Shown piece by piece: positions 1-8,460 of a stretch of DNA of 55,154 nucleotides. The translations under genes and the position numbers were made by a program. The stretch is from Azospirillum brasilense (GTDB taxonomy: Bacteria > Pseudomonadota > Alphaproteobacteria > Azospirillales > Azospirillaceae), in NCBI RefSeq assembly GCF_003349955.1, contig NZ_QLKQ01000049.1:1-55154 (forward strand), in the 5' to 3' direction. Within the stretch, counting starts at the first letter, position 1. The number at the start of each line of letters is the position of its first letter. The notes beneath the pieces are model-generated. The model saw only the letters and a list, made by a program, of their open reading frames with translations, was not told where the DNA came from and searched no databases.

Positions 1-292
1 CGAGACAGTCAGGGGGCCTTACCTAGGTTTCCCGTACCGTTGCTACTCGACCCCCATCATTCATCAGCGTTTTGGGACGGCTGCCCGAAGGTGCGTCGAT
101 GGGTGGCCCCAATGGCGCGGTATGAGGGGGCTGGAAGTTTGTAGGGACAGGTTCGTTCGGGGGCACGTCGCCCCTGCCAGTTACGGCTGGGCGGCAATGG
201 GCGCCAAGTAGCAGTTCTTAGTGCGGCAATACGGCCGGACGCCGAAATTGTCGTTGCACAGTTCATCCAGCGCCGGCGCCCCCGGCGCGTGT
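1..292. other. Left-edge stretch without a supportable gene
   Basis: No convincing coding region was found. On the minus strand an open frame overlapping the end of the HAD gene and stopping at 181-183 would encode a Cys-rich tail (LDELCNDNFGVRPYC and onward, about 30 residues). It has no usable ATG, GTG or TTG and no ribosome binding site, so it is not called. Since the minus-strand operon ends at 293, this stretch is where its transcription terminator would be expected, but no clear hairpin plus T-run was recognised. Confidence 0.4.
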
Positions 293-2791
293 TCAGGCGA
301 TGTCCTCTTCCGTGCCGTGCAGAAGCCGCGTGGTCCGGAAACGTGTTCCGTCGTACCACCAGCAGCGCAGCGGTCGGCCGTCGCCTTTGCCGTTCGTTTT
401 CAGGGCGTCAATGATGGCGGGGCCGTAGCCGACGCTGACAACGATGATATCCCGGCAACTCTGCCTCGCGGCGTCCGCCAGTCCCAGCTCCGCCTGCCGG
501 AAGACGCCGTCGCCCACGACCAGAAGATCGGCGTAGCCGACGCATTCAAGCCCAGCTTCGTGGGCCACGTCGAGGAGCGTTGGCCCCATACCGCCCATGC
601 CGCCGGCCGCGCAGAGGATGAAGCGGCTCACCCTGGCGCGTCGCGCCATATGGACGAGCTGCCGGCTGATGGTCCTGTGGCCGAAACCACCTTGCGCGCC
701 CTCGATCATCTCCTCGATGTGCCCGGGCTGCTCCAAGGCCATCGTTCCCTGTGGCCAGGGCAGTTCGGATGGCCGTGTCTGCAGGGCCAAGCTCAGCCAC
801 AGGGGTGGAGGGGCTGCTGCGCACAGTTCCGCCAGAACCCGCCGGGCATCGTTGTTGCACAGGGGCAGTCGCACCGGAGAGCCGTTGTTGACGTCGAAGA
901 CGAGGCGTCCGATCCGCGACGCCTCCTCGTGCGTCGGCAGATGGACGGCCCGATGAAGGATGCCGAGAAGCACGGCCGGATCGACCTCCCACGCCCCGCC
1001 CGATCCGTCATCATTCCGCTCCGCTAGGGCGGCCCACTGATCGTAGTAGGAGAAGATGCCGGCATGGCAGGCCCGTAGGGCGCGCTGTTGGGCCGCGTCG
1101 ATGTCCATGTGCAGGAACACCGGGACAGCGCGGCCTTCGGCATCGCGGCGGTACCCTGCAGTCGTCGCGGCCTCGCCGTTCAGAAGCAGTTCGAAAAACT
1201 GCGGGCTGCGGTAGACGACTTTCGCCCGTTCCAGCGCCGCGGCGGCCAGGGGCATGTGAACTTGGACGCGCAGGCCGTTGGCCATCCGGTGAAGGGCGTC
1301 CGGCGTGGCGTAGAAGAGATAGCCGTGGAAATCGTACCGCTCGCCCAGTTCGGGCATGCGGGAAAGCCGCTCGAACATTGACCCCTTCGCGCCGATGTCC
1401 ACCAGCGCTACGGGGCCGGCATCCGCAAGCTCCGTCTCGACATAGGAAACGAGATTGCGGCGCGCCTGCCGCGCCTTGGCGAGGATGCGATCCTTCGTCC
1501 CTTCGGCCAGCAGATAGGAGCGCGCGGCTTGATATGCGTCGGCACCTTCGCCGAATTCGGCGCCCAGCAGATCTACCAGGGGACGGTCGGCGTGGCCCGT
1601 GAGCGCGTGTGGCAAATCGTCCAGGCCAAACATGACCATGACATCCCGAAGCGTCAGGTAGATTTCAGAGCCCAGAGAGCGGAACTCCGCCTCGTCGAAG
1701 CGCGTCAGCGACGGCAGGTAGAGCGCTGCGCGGGACACCGCCAGGGGCCTTGCGTCAACATCCATGCCGAGCCGTTCCGCCTCGCGGGCGATGAGCTGAC
1801 CCAGCAATTCCCCTTCGCGCATCAGGGGAGCGATGCGCCGGATGCCGCGCGCCGCCGCGTGGCGCAGCACCCAATTGGCGTAATGTACGGCGATGGGCCC
1901 CAGGACGGACGCGCCGTAGTGGTGCCAGAACGCATCGTCCTCCTGCTCCGTCCTGCGGCGCCCGGCGAGCGTGCGCAGCAGCGTCAACGGCCCCCGTGAG
2001 GCGTTGCCCAGCAGGGACTCGCGCCGCAGCATCTCCTTCGAACGGCCAGGCTGGGTGTAATGCACGCTGTGGATACCCGCGGCCAAGGCTCCTGCCTTGT
2101 CAGTGACCGGGTCATCCCCAATGTGGAGTATCCGCGAAGGCGGCACACCGGGATGGTCCGCCAGCACGACCCGGAACAGCGCGCCGCCGGCCTTCGAGGC
2201 GCCGTGGTCACAAGAGACGTAAAGCCGGTCGTAATCCCGCCCGGGCAGGATGCCGACGGACCCCAGCAAATCCTCCAGTTCCGTCCCGCCCAGGTACATG
2301 TCGGACACCAGGGCGACGGGCTTCCGCCGGCGGCGCAGGTCGCACAGGAGCGCGACGAGGTTGGGGTTGGCGACCGCCGCCCTGCGCTCGACCGTGCGCT
2401 CCAGCCGCTCCAGGGCCGCGGCGTCGATGCCGGGCACCTCCAGGGCGCGGTAGATGTCCGCCAGTCCGGTTTCGGAATGGCCCTGCGTCCGGGCCCAGGC
2501 TCGGGCCCGTGCCTCCGCCTGACGGCGGACGATGACGAAGGCATCGTCGGTCATGGACGGGTCGAGCAGGCCGGCGGTGCGCGCGTCCTGTGCCACACGT
2601 TCGAAGACGGTCTCGGGAGGACCCCACCGGCGCAAGATGAGCGTGTCGAAAATGTCGATGCAGAAGAGGTCGAATTCGTCCGGGGCGATGGCCGCCAAGG
2701 CGGAATCCCACCGCCACGAATCGTCCCTGTCCGCCTGGGGCCATGTGTCCGCTTCGGGCCATGCGGCTGGGCGATCCTCTTGGCGCTGCAT
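293..2791 (-). CDS. Large HAD-superfamily protein (COG5610-like) with C-terminal Rossmann-like module
   Basis: An 832-residue protein. The N-terminal third carries all the HAD phosphatase motifs: motif I D46-I-F-D49-T50, motif II serine S163 in LVSDMY, lysine K200 in ASKAGG, and motif IV G225-D-D227. The middle (about 280-680) has no domain I can name. It resembles the long HAD proteins found in polysaccharide clusters next to glycosyltransferases. The last ~110 residues (FILCAAGGMGGMGPTLL and on) look like the small nucleotide-binding module also seen in three other proteins of this window. ATG at 2791 is preceded by AAGGAAA. It is the last gene of the minus-strand operon, 66 bp after the GT4. 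Phosphatase activity on a sugar phosphate is plausible; the substrate is unknown. Confidence 0.75.
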   Translation of the reverse strand: MQRQEDRPAAWPEADTWPQADRDDSWRWDSALAAIAPDEFDLFCIDIFDTLILRRWGPPETVFERVAQDARTAGLLDPSMTDDAFVIVRRQAEARARAWARTQGHSETGLADIYRALEVPGIDAAALERLERTVERRAAVANPNLVALLCDLRRRRKPVALVSDMYLGGTELEDLLGSVGILPGRDYDRLYVSCDHGASKAGGALFRVVLADHPGVPPSRILHIGDDPVTDKAGALAAGIHSVHYTQPGRSKEMLRRESLLGNASRGPLTLLRTLAGRRRTEQEDDAFWHHYGASVLGPIAVHYANWVLRHAAARGIRRIAPLMREGELLGQLIAREAERLGMDVDARPLAVSRAALYLPSLTRFDEAEFRSLGSEIYLTLRDVMVMFGLDDLPHALTGHADRPLVDLLGAEFGEGADAYQAARSYLLAEGTKDRILAKARQARRNLVSYVETELADAGPVALVDIGAKGSMFERLSRMPELGERYDFHGYLFYATPDALHRMANGLRVQVHMPLAAAALERAKVVYRSPQFFELLLNGEAATTAGYRRDAEGRAVPVFLHMDIDAAQQRALRACHAGIFSYYDQWAALAERNDDGSGGAWEVDPAVLLGILHRAVHLPTHEEASRIGRLVFDVNNGSPVRLPLCNNDARRVLAELCAAAPPPLWLSLALQTRPSELPWPQGTMALEQPGHIEEMIEGAQGGFGHRTISRQLVHMARRARVSRFILCAAGGMGGMGPTLLDVAHEAGLECVGYADLLVVGDGVFRQAELGLADAARQSCRDIIVVSVGYGPAIIDALKTNGKGDGRPLRCWWYDGTRFRTTRLLHGTEEDIA

Positions 2792-2857
2792 TGTTCGATT
2801 TTCCTTATGACCTGACCATGTCGTGACCGGTGTCGGGGTGGGAGGCCCCCTTCCGGC

Positions 2858-4024
2858 TCAGCGCATGAAGCGTCGATAGATGCTGACCACCTTCGCCTCG
2901 GTCAGGGCCGGTGCCCAGCGGGTCTGGGCATGTGCCGCGGCGCGCCGACCCAAAGCCGCGCGACCGGCATGATTGGCCAGCAGTTCCCGGATCGCGTCGG
3001 CGTAGCTGTCCGGGGTGGGATCGACGAAGCGCACAATGTTGGCTTCCGCCAACTCCGGTACCGGTGTGCCGCGCCGACGGTTCAGGACGGCGGGCAATCC
3101 GGTGAGCAGCGCTTCGAGCAGCGACTTGTTCAATTCGAAATACTCGGTGTGGATCGTGAACAGGTCGAACTCGCCCAGCATCCGGCACAGTTCCGCGTTG
3201 TGGACCGCCGGGCGGAAATGCACCCGCTCCTGCAGGTTGCGCTCTTGCACCATCATCTCCAGGGGAACACGCAAGGGGCCGTCCCCGACGATGGTCAGGG
3301 TCGCGTCCGGGATTTGCTCCAAGGCGAGGATGATGGGTTCCGGGTTTTTGTCGCCGAACACACGGCCGACGTAGAGCAGCCGGGGCGGGGCGGCCAGATC
3401 GTACCGCTCCTTTGGCCGCAAATTCTGCCCGTCCAAGATATTGTAGCAAACCTTGTAGCTCACGACGCCGACCCGTTCCAGAAACGGAATGATCGGCTCG
3501 TAAACAGGCATCACGAGATCCGCGGCGCGCAGCCCTTCGTCCTGGATATAGGCAAAGAACTCGTTGTGCCGAATCTGGTGCGGCTCCAAGTTCGGCCCAG
3601 GATACTGGCGAGGCTGGTTGATGTCCGGGTTGATATGCAGGGAAACGACGAAGGGAATGCCGAGCTCCTCGCGGATGCACTTCGCCACCCAGATGTTCCA
3701 ATCGGCACCGTGAAGCCGGATCAGGTTGGGCTGGATCCGGGCGGCCAACTCCACGCCGGGGCGAGCCCATTGACGCAGTGGGGCATAATTGTCCCGGCGC
3801 CAGTCCCGCTGGCACAGGTCGAGGTCTTCCGGAATGACATGGAAGTGCAGCCGCGCCGTCCCGACCGTGTGCTGCAAGGCGGCAAGATCCGGCTTATCGG
3901 GCGTCGTGCTGCACAGATGCACCTCGTCAAAGAGGTTGCCCGGATTGTAATAGCAGGGCTGAAACTCTCCTTTCTTGATGATGTCCGTTAACCGATCGGG
4001 AACGATGACCATCAGACGAGACAT
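2858..4024 (-). CDS. Glycosyltransferase family 4 (GT-B)
   Basis: 388 residues when started at MSRLMVIVPDRL. An in-frame ATG at 4060 exists, but AAAGAGGT sits 5 bases before the ATG at 4024. The C-terminal half has the GT4 donor-site signature: LLYVGRVFGDKNPEPI, then TIVGDGPLRVPLE, and the acidic E-x7-E-type block around NKSLLEALLTGLPAV. The N-terminal half starts with a Rossmann strand (LMVIVPD) and would bind the acceptor. Probably cytoplasmic or peripheral membrane, adding one sugar to a surface glycan. It lies 54 bp downstream of a methyltransferase in the same operon. The sugar cannot be deduced. Confidence 0.85.
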   Translation of the reverse strand: MSRLMVIVPDRLTDIIKKGEFQPCYYNPGNLFDEVHLCSTTPDKPDLAALQHTVGTARLHFHVIPEDLDLCQRDWRRDNYAPLRQWARPGVELAARIQPNLIRLHGADWNIWVAKCIREELGIPFVVSLHINPDINQPRQYPGPNLEPHQIRHNEFFAYIQDEGLRAADLVMPVYEPIIPFLERVGVVSYKVCYNILDGQNLRPKERYDLAAPPRLLYVGRVFGDKNPEPIILALEQIPDATLTIVGDGPLRVPLEMMVQERNLQERVHFRPAVHNAELCRMLGEFDLFTIHTEYFELNKSLLEALLTGLPAVLNRRRGTPVPELAEANIVRFVDPTPDSYADAIRELLANHAGRAALGRRAAAHAQTRWAPALTEAKVVSIYRRFMR

Positions 4025-4078
4025 TCTGACCTCTTTAATGACGTGCGTCCCGACCGGCACGGCGGGCGGCGCGAGATT

Positions 4079-4918
4079 TCAGATTTTGCGGGCCGCCAAT
4101 TCTACCGTGGGCCGGAACGGATTCCAGAAATTCAGAAAACGGCGAGGGCGTTTGCGGAAGGTTCTGAAACCGCCTTGGCCGACATCCATGGGCCAATTGT
4201 TGTCCAAGTTGAAAAGTTGGAATCCAAGCCGCTTCAGGGCTGACAGGACCCCCCAGTTGGTGCGGCGGAAAATGCTGGTCTGAAAAAAGCACGGATCCAG
4301 CCCTTTGTCGCGAATATGCCGCGCCACCGCAGATCGGGGCAGCAGGGCCAGCCAAGGTGTCCACGGAACGTGATAATGGGCCTCAAGACGCCACGCGCAG
4401 TAATTGGGGCAGATCACGAACACCCGCCCCCCCGGCCGCAGCAGCCTGTGGACCGCCGCGAGAACGGTGTCGTAAGCGTCCACATGCTCCAGCACATTCC
4501 AGAGGGTGACGATGTCGACGCTTGCCGGGGGGAGATCCAGGCTTCGGGCATCGTCCGTCCGGAATACGAAGTCGGCGTCGTCCTGGGGACGCAGTCGGCG
4601 CAGCCGCCAGCGGGCGATGCCCGTTTCAAACTCCGAGATTTCGATGCCCCGGGCGTCCAGTCCCCCGGCGCGTGCCGCAAGGACAAAGCTGCCAAAGCCG
4701 CTGCCGATGTCGAACAGACGTTCACCGGGGCGGGCCGTGGGCAGTATCCTGCTCAAGGCGTGGTCGGCGAAATCGAAGCCGACATGGACGTCGAGGTGGA
4801 ACTGGATCGCCTCCTCGGTGAAGACCCCTTTGTAGAGACCGTGAAGATAGGCAAGCAGCTCCGCACGCTTCTGTTCGGGCCAAGTTGAAAGGCTGTCGTG
4901 CGCAAGTTCGGACGTCAT
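4079..4918 (-). CDS. Class I SAM-dependent methyltransferase
   Basis: 279 residues. SAM-binding motif I is LFDIGSGFG at 68-76, followed by the acidic residue E93 (GIEIS) that contacts the ribose. Motif II/III region is VDIVTLWNVLEHVD, then LLRPGGRVFVICPNY, the usual Methyltransf_11/23 pattern. The C-terminal ~90 residues are basic and specific to this protein. Its ATG overlaps the stop of the preceding gene by four bases (ATGA, 4915-4918), so translation is probably coupled. Given the neighbours it likely O- or N-methylates a sugar residue, possibly a chain end. The substrate is inferred from context only. Confidence 0.85.
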   Translation of the reverse strand: MTSELAHDSLSTWPEQKRAELLAYLHGLYKGVFTEEAIQFHLDVHVGFDFADHALSRILPTARPGERLFDIGSGFGSFVLAARAGGLDARGIEISEFETGIARWRLRRLRPQDDADFVFRTDDARSLDLPPASVDIVTLWNVLEHVDAYDTVLAAVHRLLRPGGRVFVICPNYCAWRLEAHYHVPWTPWLALLPRSAVARHIRDKGLDPCFFQTSIFRRTNWGVLSALKRLGFQLFNLDNNWPMDVGQGGFRTFRKRPRRFLNFWNPFRPTVELAARKI

Positions 4919-5745
4919 GGCTGGGCCTGTCCGGTGCAGGCTCTTCCTGTCCAGCCTGTGAGATGCGGGCGCTCGTCATGCTCCTTTCGGGCCACGACGT
5001 ACCATTTGTTGGGCAAACGGCGGAAAGGCCACAGGTTGGACAGCCAGTGGTCCAGATCGAAGCTGGGATGGTGAGATGTCCGCTCCAGCCACGGCCGGTT
5101 CAGTGCGGGCCGCCAGTATTTGAGGTGATCCACCAGTCCGAACGCGGGCTGATCGAGAATTTGCATGCCAAGCCTGGACAAAAGGCGCTGTGTCTCGGTC
5201 CAGCTGAGCGCTGCCAATCCCGGATGTCCTTGTGCCAGGTACCAGTCATTCCAGTGCCGATAGGTGGGTGTGCCGACGTTCATGATGTCAAAAATACCGA
5301 CGCCGCCAGGTCTCAGGACCCTTGTCATTTCCGCAGCGGCCGCTTCGATATCAGGCACCATCACCAGCGTGGAAAAGGAATAGACGAGGTCGAACTGGTC
5401 GGGACCGAACGGAAGCGCAGTCGCGCTGCCCTTGGCTAGCAGACAGTTGTCGATCGCCCTGTCCCGAAACGCCGATTGTGCTGCAGATAGCAGGGAATCG
5501 GTGATGTCGACACCAACGATTTCACGGCACAGGCCCGATAGAACCCGCATGTAGAGCCCATTGCCGCACCCCACTTCAAGAACCCTGTCCCGCGCGCGAA
5601 GGCGTCGGCGAACCGTTTCGACCTTCATGCGTGGGGCGAACTGGCGGAACGTTTCTTCGGTATAGTCAGGGCTCAAGGTTTCCATGATGCGGGTGGAAAC
5701 GGCTTCGGCGATGCGCGTGGTCAGGGGGCGGTTTGGGCGGCTCAT
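4915..5745 (-). CDS. Class I SAM-dependent methyltransferase
   Basis: 276 residues from MSRPNRPLTTRI. The same frame is open for 159 more codons upstream, but those lie inside wecB and read as out-of-frame sequence, so the start overlapping the wecB stop (ATGA, 5742-5745) is used. Motif I is VLEVGCGNG at 55-63; acidic D in IVGVDIT; then QFDLVYSFSTLVMVPD and VLRPGGVGIFDIMN. This is the ubiquinone/sterol-methyltransferase-like (Methyltransf_11) fold. It is a second methyltransferase directly next to the first but not closely alike, so the two probably modify different positions. Confidence 0.85.
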   Translation of the reverse strand: MSRPNRPLTTRIAEAVSTRIMETLSPDYTEETFRQFAPRMKVETVRRRLRARDRVLEVGCGNGLYMRVLSGLCREIVGVDITDSLLSAAQSAFRDRAIDNCLLAKGSATALPFGPDQFDLVYSFSTLVMVPDIEAAAAEMTRVLRPGGVGIFDIMNVGTPTYRHWNDWYLAQGHPGLAALSWTETQRLLSRLGMQILDQPAFGLVDHLKYWRPALNRPWLERTSHHPSFDLDHWLSNLWPFRRLPNKWYVVARKEHDERPHLTGWTGRACTGQAQP

Positions 5746-6941
5746 GGTTCCGGGGTCCCCTTGAAAGAGCTTACATCGGTGGAAGGGCAACGAGCACCCG
5801 CAAACCTGTGGTCCAGGACGGTGGCGATGCGCTCGGCCGCCATGCCGTCCCAAAGGGCAGGCCGGCGCTTGGCGCCTTTGCCGCCGTTTTTCAGAAAGGT
5901 GCCGAACGCGGTCCTGATGGCGTCGGGTTCGGGCGGTACGAGCTGGTTGGTTCCCTCTTCCACCGTGACCGGCCGTTCTGTCGTGGTCCGAAGGGTGAAG
6001 CAGGGGATGCCCAGGGCCGTTGTTTCCTCCTGGATGCCCCCTGAATCCGTCAGTACCAAGCTGACATGCCGCTGCAACCCCAGCATGGCCAGATAGCCTT
6101 GGGGCGGGAGCAGAACGCAACCGGCGGCTTCCAGCTGCTCTCCGAGGCCGGCCTGCTCCAGCCGAGCCCGGCTGCGCGGATGCAGGACGAAGAGCATGGG
6201 GCGAAGCCGCGCCAGATCGCACAGCCCAGCCACCAGTCCCTGAAGCGTGGAGGGGTCGTCCACGTTCGACGGACGGTGCAGCGTCACCAGAAGAGGGTGC
6301 CCGGCCTCCAAGAAGGGCGCTGCACGGGCCGGCTCCACCCCGGACGTCGCCAGGGTGTGTGCCACCGGTATTGCCCGTTCCGCATTGGCCAGCAGCGTGT
6401 CCACCATGACATTGCCGACGAAATGCACCCGTTCGGCCGGAATGCCTTCGCGCTGCAGGTTGGCCAGAGCGCCGGTTTCGGAGGTGAAGAGCAGGTCCGC
6501 CAACTGGTCGGTCACCACCCGATTGATTTCCTCCGGCATCGTGCGGTCGTAGCTGCGCAGGCCGGCCTCGACATGAGCCAGGGGAACACCCCGCTTGGCC
6601 GCCACCAAGGCGCAGGCCAGGGTGGAGTTGACATCCCCCACCACCAGCACACAGGCCGGCGCTACCCGCTCCAGCACCGGGTCGAAGCGTGCCATGATTT
6701 CGGCTGTCTGCGTCGCATGGCTGCCCGATCCCACCTCCAGGTTCACGTCGGGGGCGGGCAGGCCCAACTCCTCGAAGAATTGCCCGCTCATCTGCGGGTC
6801 ATAATGCTGGCCCGTGTGCACCAGGATCGGCATCAGCCCGTCCCGCCGGCGCAACGCCGCCAGCACCGCTGCCACCTTCATGAAATTCGGCCGGGCACCG
6901 GCGATGCAGAGGATGCGCGCGGGGGCGGAATGGTTTGCCAT
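5742..6941 (-). CDS. wecB: UDP-N-acetylglucosamine 2-epimerase (non-hydrolysing)
   Basis: 399 residues, normal for the family. It interconverts UDP-GlcNAc and UDP-ManNAc in the cytoplasm. Family signatures: GARPNFMKVAAV near the N-terminus, GDVNSTLA at 102-109, HVEAGLRSYDRTMPEEINR from 123 with H123 and E125, and LTDSGGIQEE in the C-terminal lobe that binds UDP. It starts at 6941 in a TGATG overlap with the GSCFA gene and overlaps the next methyltransferase by four bases. With the nucleotide-sugar dehydrogenase at 24946 it could lead to UDP-ManNAcA, although that enzyme looks more TviB-like than WecC-like. UDP-ManNAc may also be used directly. Confidence 0.92.
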   Translation of the reverse strand: MANHSAPARILCIAGARPNFMKVAAVLAALRRRDGLMPILVHTGQHYDPQMSGQFFEELGLPAPDVNLEVGSGSHATQTAEIMARFDPVLERVAPACVLVVGDVNSTLACALVAAKRGVPLAHVEAGLRSYDRTMPEEINRVVTDQLADLLFTSETGALANLQREGIPAERVHFVGNVMVDTLLANAERAIPVAHTLATSGVEPARAAPFLEAGHPLLVTLHRPSNVDDPSTLQGLVAGLCDLARLRPMLFVLHPRSRARLEQAGLGEQLEAAGCVLLPPQGYLAMLGLQRHVSLVLTDSGGIQEETTALGIPCFTLRTTTERPVTVEEGTNQLVPPEPDAIRTAFGTFLKNGGKGAKRRPALWDGMAAERIATVLDHRFAGARCPSTDVSSFKGTPEP

Positions 6942-8395
6942 CAGGGCGTCCGTGGCGTGTCGATGGCGGGACGAAGCCGGACCAGCGAACTGTCCCCGAA
7001 AGTCTGGACGAAAAGGTCGGTGATTTCGGCGATGATTTCCCGATCGGGGTGGCGGCTGTCCAGATTGTTGAAAACAGCGAATTCCAGGTGCGAGCCAAGC
7101 CAGCGAATGATCTCGAAGGCTGGCCAGTAGAACGTGTTGTCCCCCGACGTCCGCAGCAGTTCGGCCAAGGCTATGCGCAACGTCGATTTAGAGACGCAGT
7201 CGGCGATGATGGTCGAGGGGAACTCCGTCGTCCCGTTCAGCGGAACAGGGGACAATGTGACGTAGAGCGGCGCGGTTGGGTTGAACGCACGGATGCTGTC
7301 CACCGTCGCCTGAAGGCAGGCCGTATGCTCGGCCACCGACAGCGTGCGCATTTCGATCCGATCGAAGGCGCCATCCTCGAACACCGGTGCGAATACGAAC
7401 TGGCCGGTGGCAGTATCGAACGGCACGGCGCCAACTCCGACGGTCATGATCAACGCGTCGGCGGCGGCCAAGTTGCGGATCACCCGATCCCGTTCGGTAC
7501 CGTACAGGATCTCCATCCGGCGGGTGTTCTCGTCCGCGTCGGCTTGGCGCTTGCCCAACAGCCATTCGAAGAAAAGCTGGTTGGCAATGGGGGTGTTGAT
7601 GTCCTCGAAGAAAGTCGCGTTGAACGGAACAACGTTAAAGTCCAGCAAGGCGGCGGCGATGTTGCGGGCAAAACAGGATCCGAAGCTGAAGATTCGGTCC
7701 TCGGCCCGGATAAAGCGTGTCGGCCGGGGTAGGCCGGCGACGATATGGCGCTCCATGAAGGTGCGCAGATCTGCCCGCTTCAGGGTGAGGTTGCCATCAG
7801 CGGCAAAAGCCAGGGGCCAGAAGGTGGCGCGCTCTCGCAGGGGATTGCGGGTGTTTCGACGCAAGGCGAAAGCCCGGTCGTAATCCGCTATCGCCGGGGC
7901 GCAAAAGTTTTCTGCCATGATGCGCGCCCGGCGGCGCCAGAACCTCGCCTCTGTGGCTTGGCCCAATCGGTCGCAGACTTCCGCCAGAGCCTCCTGCAAC
8001 TCCACAGACTCTTGGAAAACTCGCCGAGGAGCCAAGGCCGCGCGTAGGAAAGCTTCCGCTTCCGCCGGGCGGTCCAGGGCCAGGAGAGCACGACCGCGCA
8101 ACCCTTCCGCTTCGGGGCCGGTCACGCTGGTTCGGTGGACGACGAAATCCAGTGCTGCCCAAGCCAGCCCTGCCTGAAGCAGTTGCATTCCAGGCGCAAG
8201 ATCGGGAAACCGCTGGTTGGGAAACCGCTCGATGCCGATGCGGTACAACTTTTCCGCATCGGCCAATGAACCGGCGCGCAATACCGCTAGAACGCCTGCG
8301 ATGCTGGATGTCAGGTCGTTCGGAGGCGAGGGCTTCGGGGCATTAGGTGCGGGATCAGGGGGGCTTGTCGGCATCGCGGAATTTCTGTCTGACAT
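6941..8395 (-). CDS. GSCFA-domain protein
   Basis: 484 residues from MSDRNSAMPTSPP. The frame is open much further upstream; ATG 8482 is an alternative that would overlap the TPR gene by 22 bp. The diagnostic FGSCFARN motif is at about residues 237-244, followed by a conserved stretch (NTPIANQLFFEWLLG) typical of the GSCFA family (PF08885), which is related to SGNH hydrolases; the motif serine would be the nucleophile. The first ~200 residues are helical and repeat-like (YRIGIERFPN, ALLALDRPAEAEAFL), resembling TPRs. A role as a glycan or acyl esterase/acyltransferase is inferred. It is placed between a TPR gene and wecB with overlaps on the wecB side. Confidence 0.75.
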   Translation of the reverse strand: MSDRNSAMPTSPPDPAPNAPKPSPPNDLTSSIAGVLAVLRAGSLADAEKLYRIGIERFPNQRFPDLAPGMQLLQAGLAWAALDFVVHRTSVTGPEAEGLRGRALLALDRPAEAEAFLRAALAPRRVFQESVELQEALAEVCDRLGQATEARFWRRRARIMAENFCAPAIADYDRAFALRRNTRNPLRERATFWPLAFAADGNLTLKRADLRTFMERHIVAGLPRPTRFIRAEDRIFSFGSCFARNIAAALLDFNVVPFNATFFEDINTPIANQLFFEWLLGKRQADADENTRRMEILYGTERDRVIRNLAAADALIMTVGVGAVPFDTATGQFVFAPVFEDGAFDRIEMRTLSVAEHTACLQATVDSIRAFNPTAPLYVTLSPVPLNGTTEFPSTIIADCVSKSTLRIALAELLRTSGDNTFYWPAFEIIRWLGSHLEFAVFNNLDSRHPDREIIAEITDLFVQTFGDSSLVRLRPAIDTPRTP

Positions 8396-8460
8396 CACGG
8401 GGGATATCCACAAGTCGCTAGATATGAAACAGGTTTCGATCTTCAGGGCGCCGGCGGCGC

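Noticed and set aside
181..290. Cys-rich peptide frame (CNDNFGVRPYCRTKNC) on the minus strand
   Set aside because: No start codon or ribosome binding site and only about 30 residues; could be chance.
4915..6222. N-terminal extension of 159 residues for the second methyltransferase
   Set aside because: Those codons overlap wecB out of frame; no homology, and the ATGA start at 5745 is the natural one.
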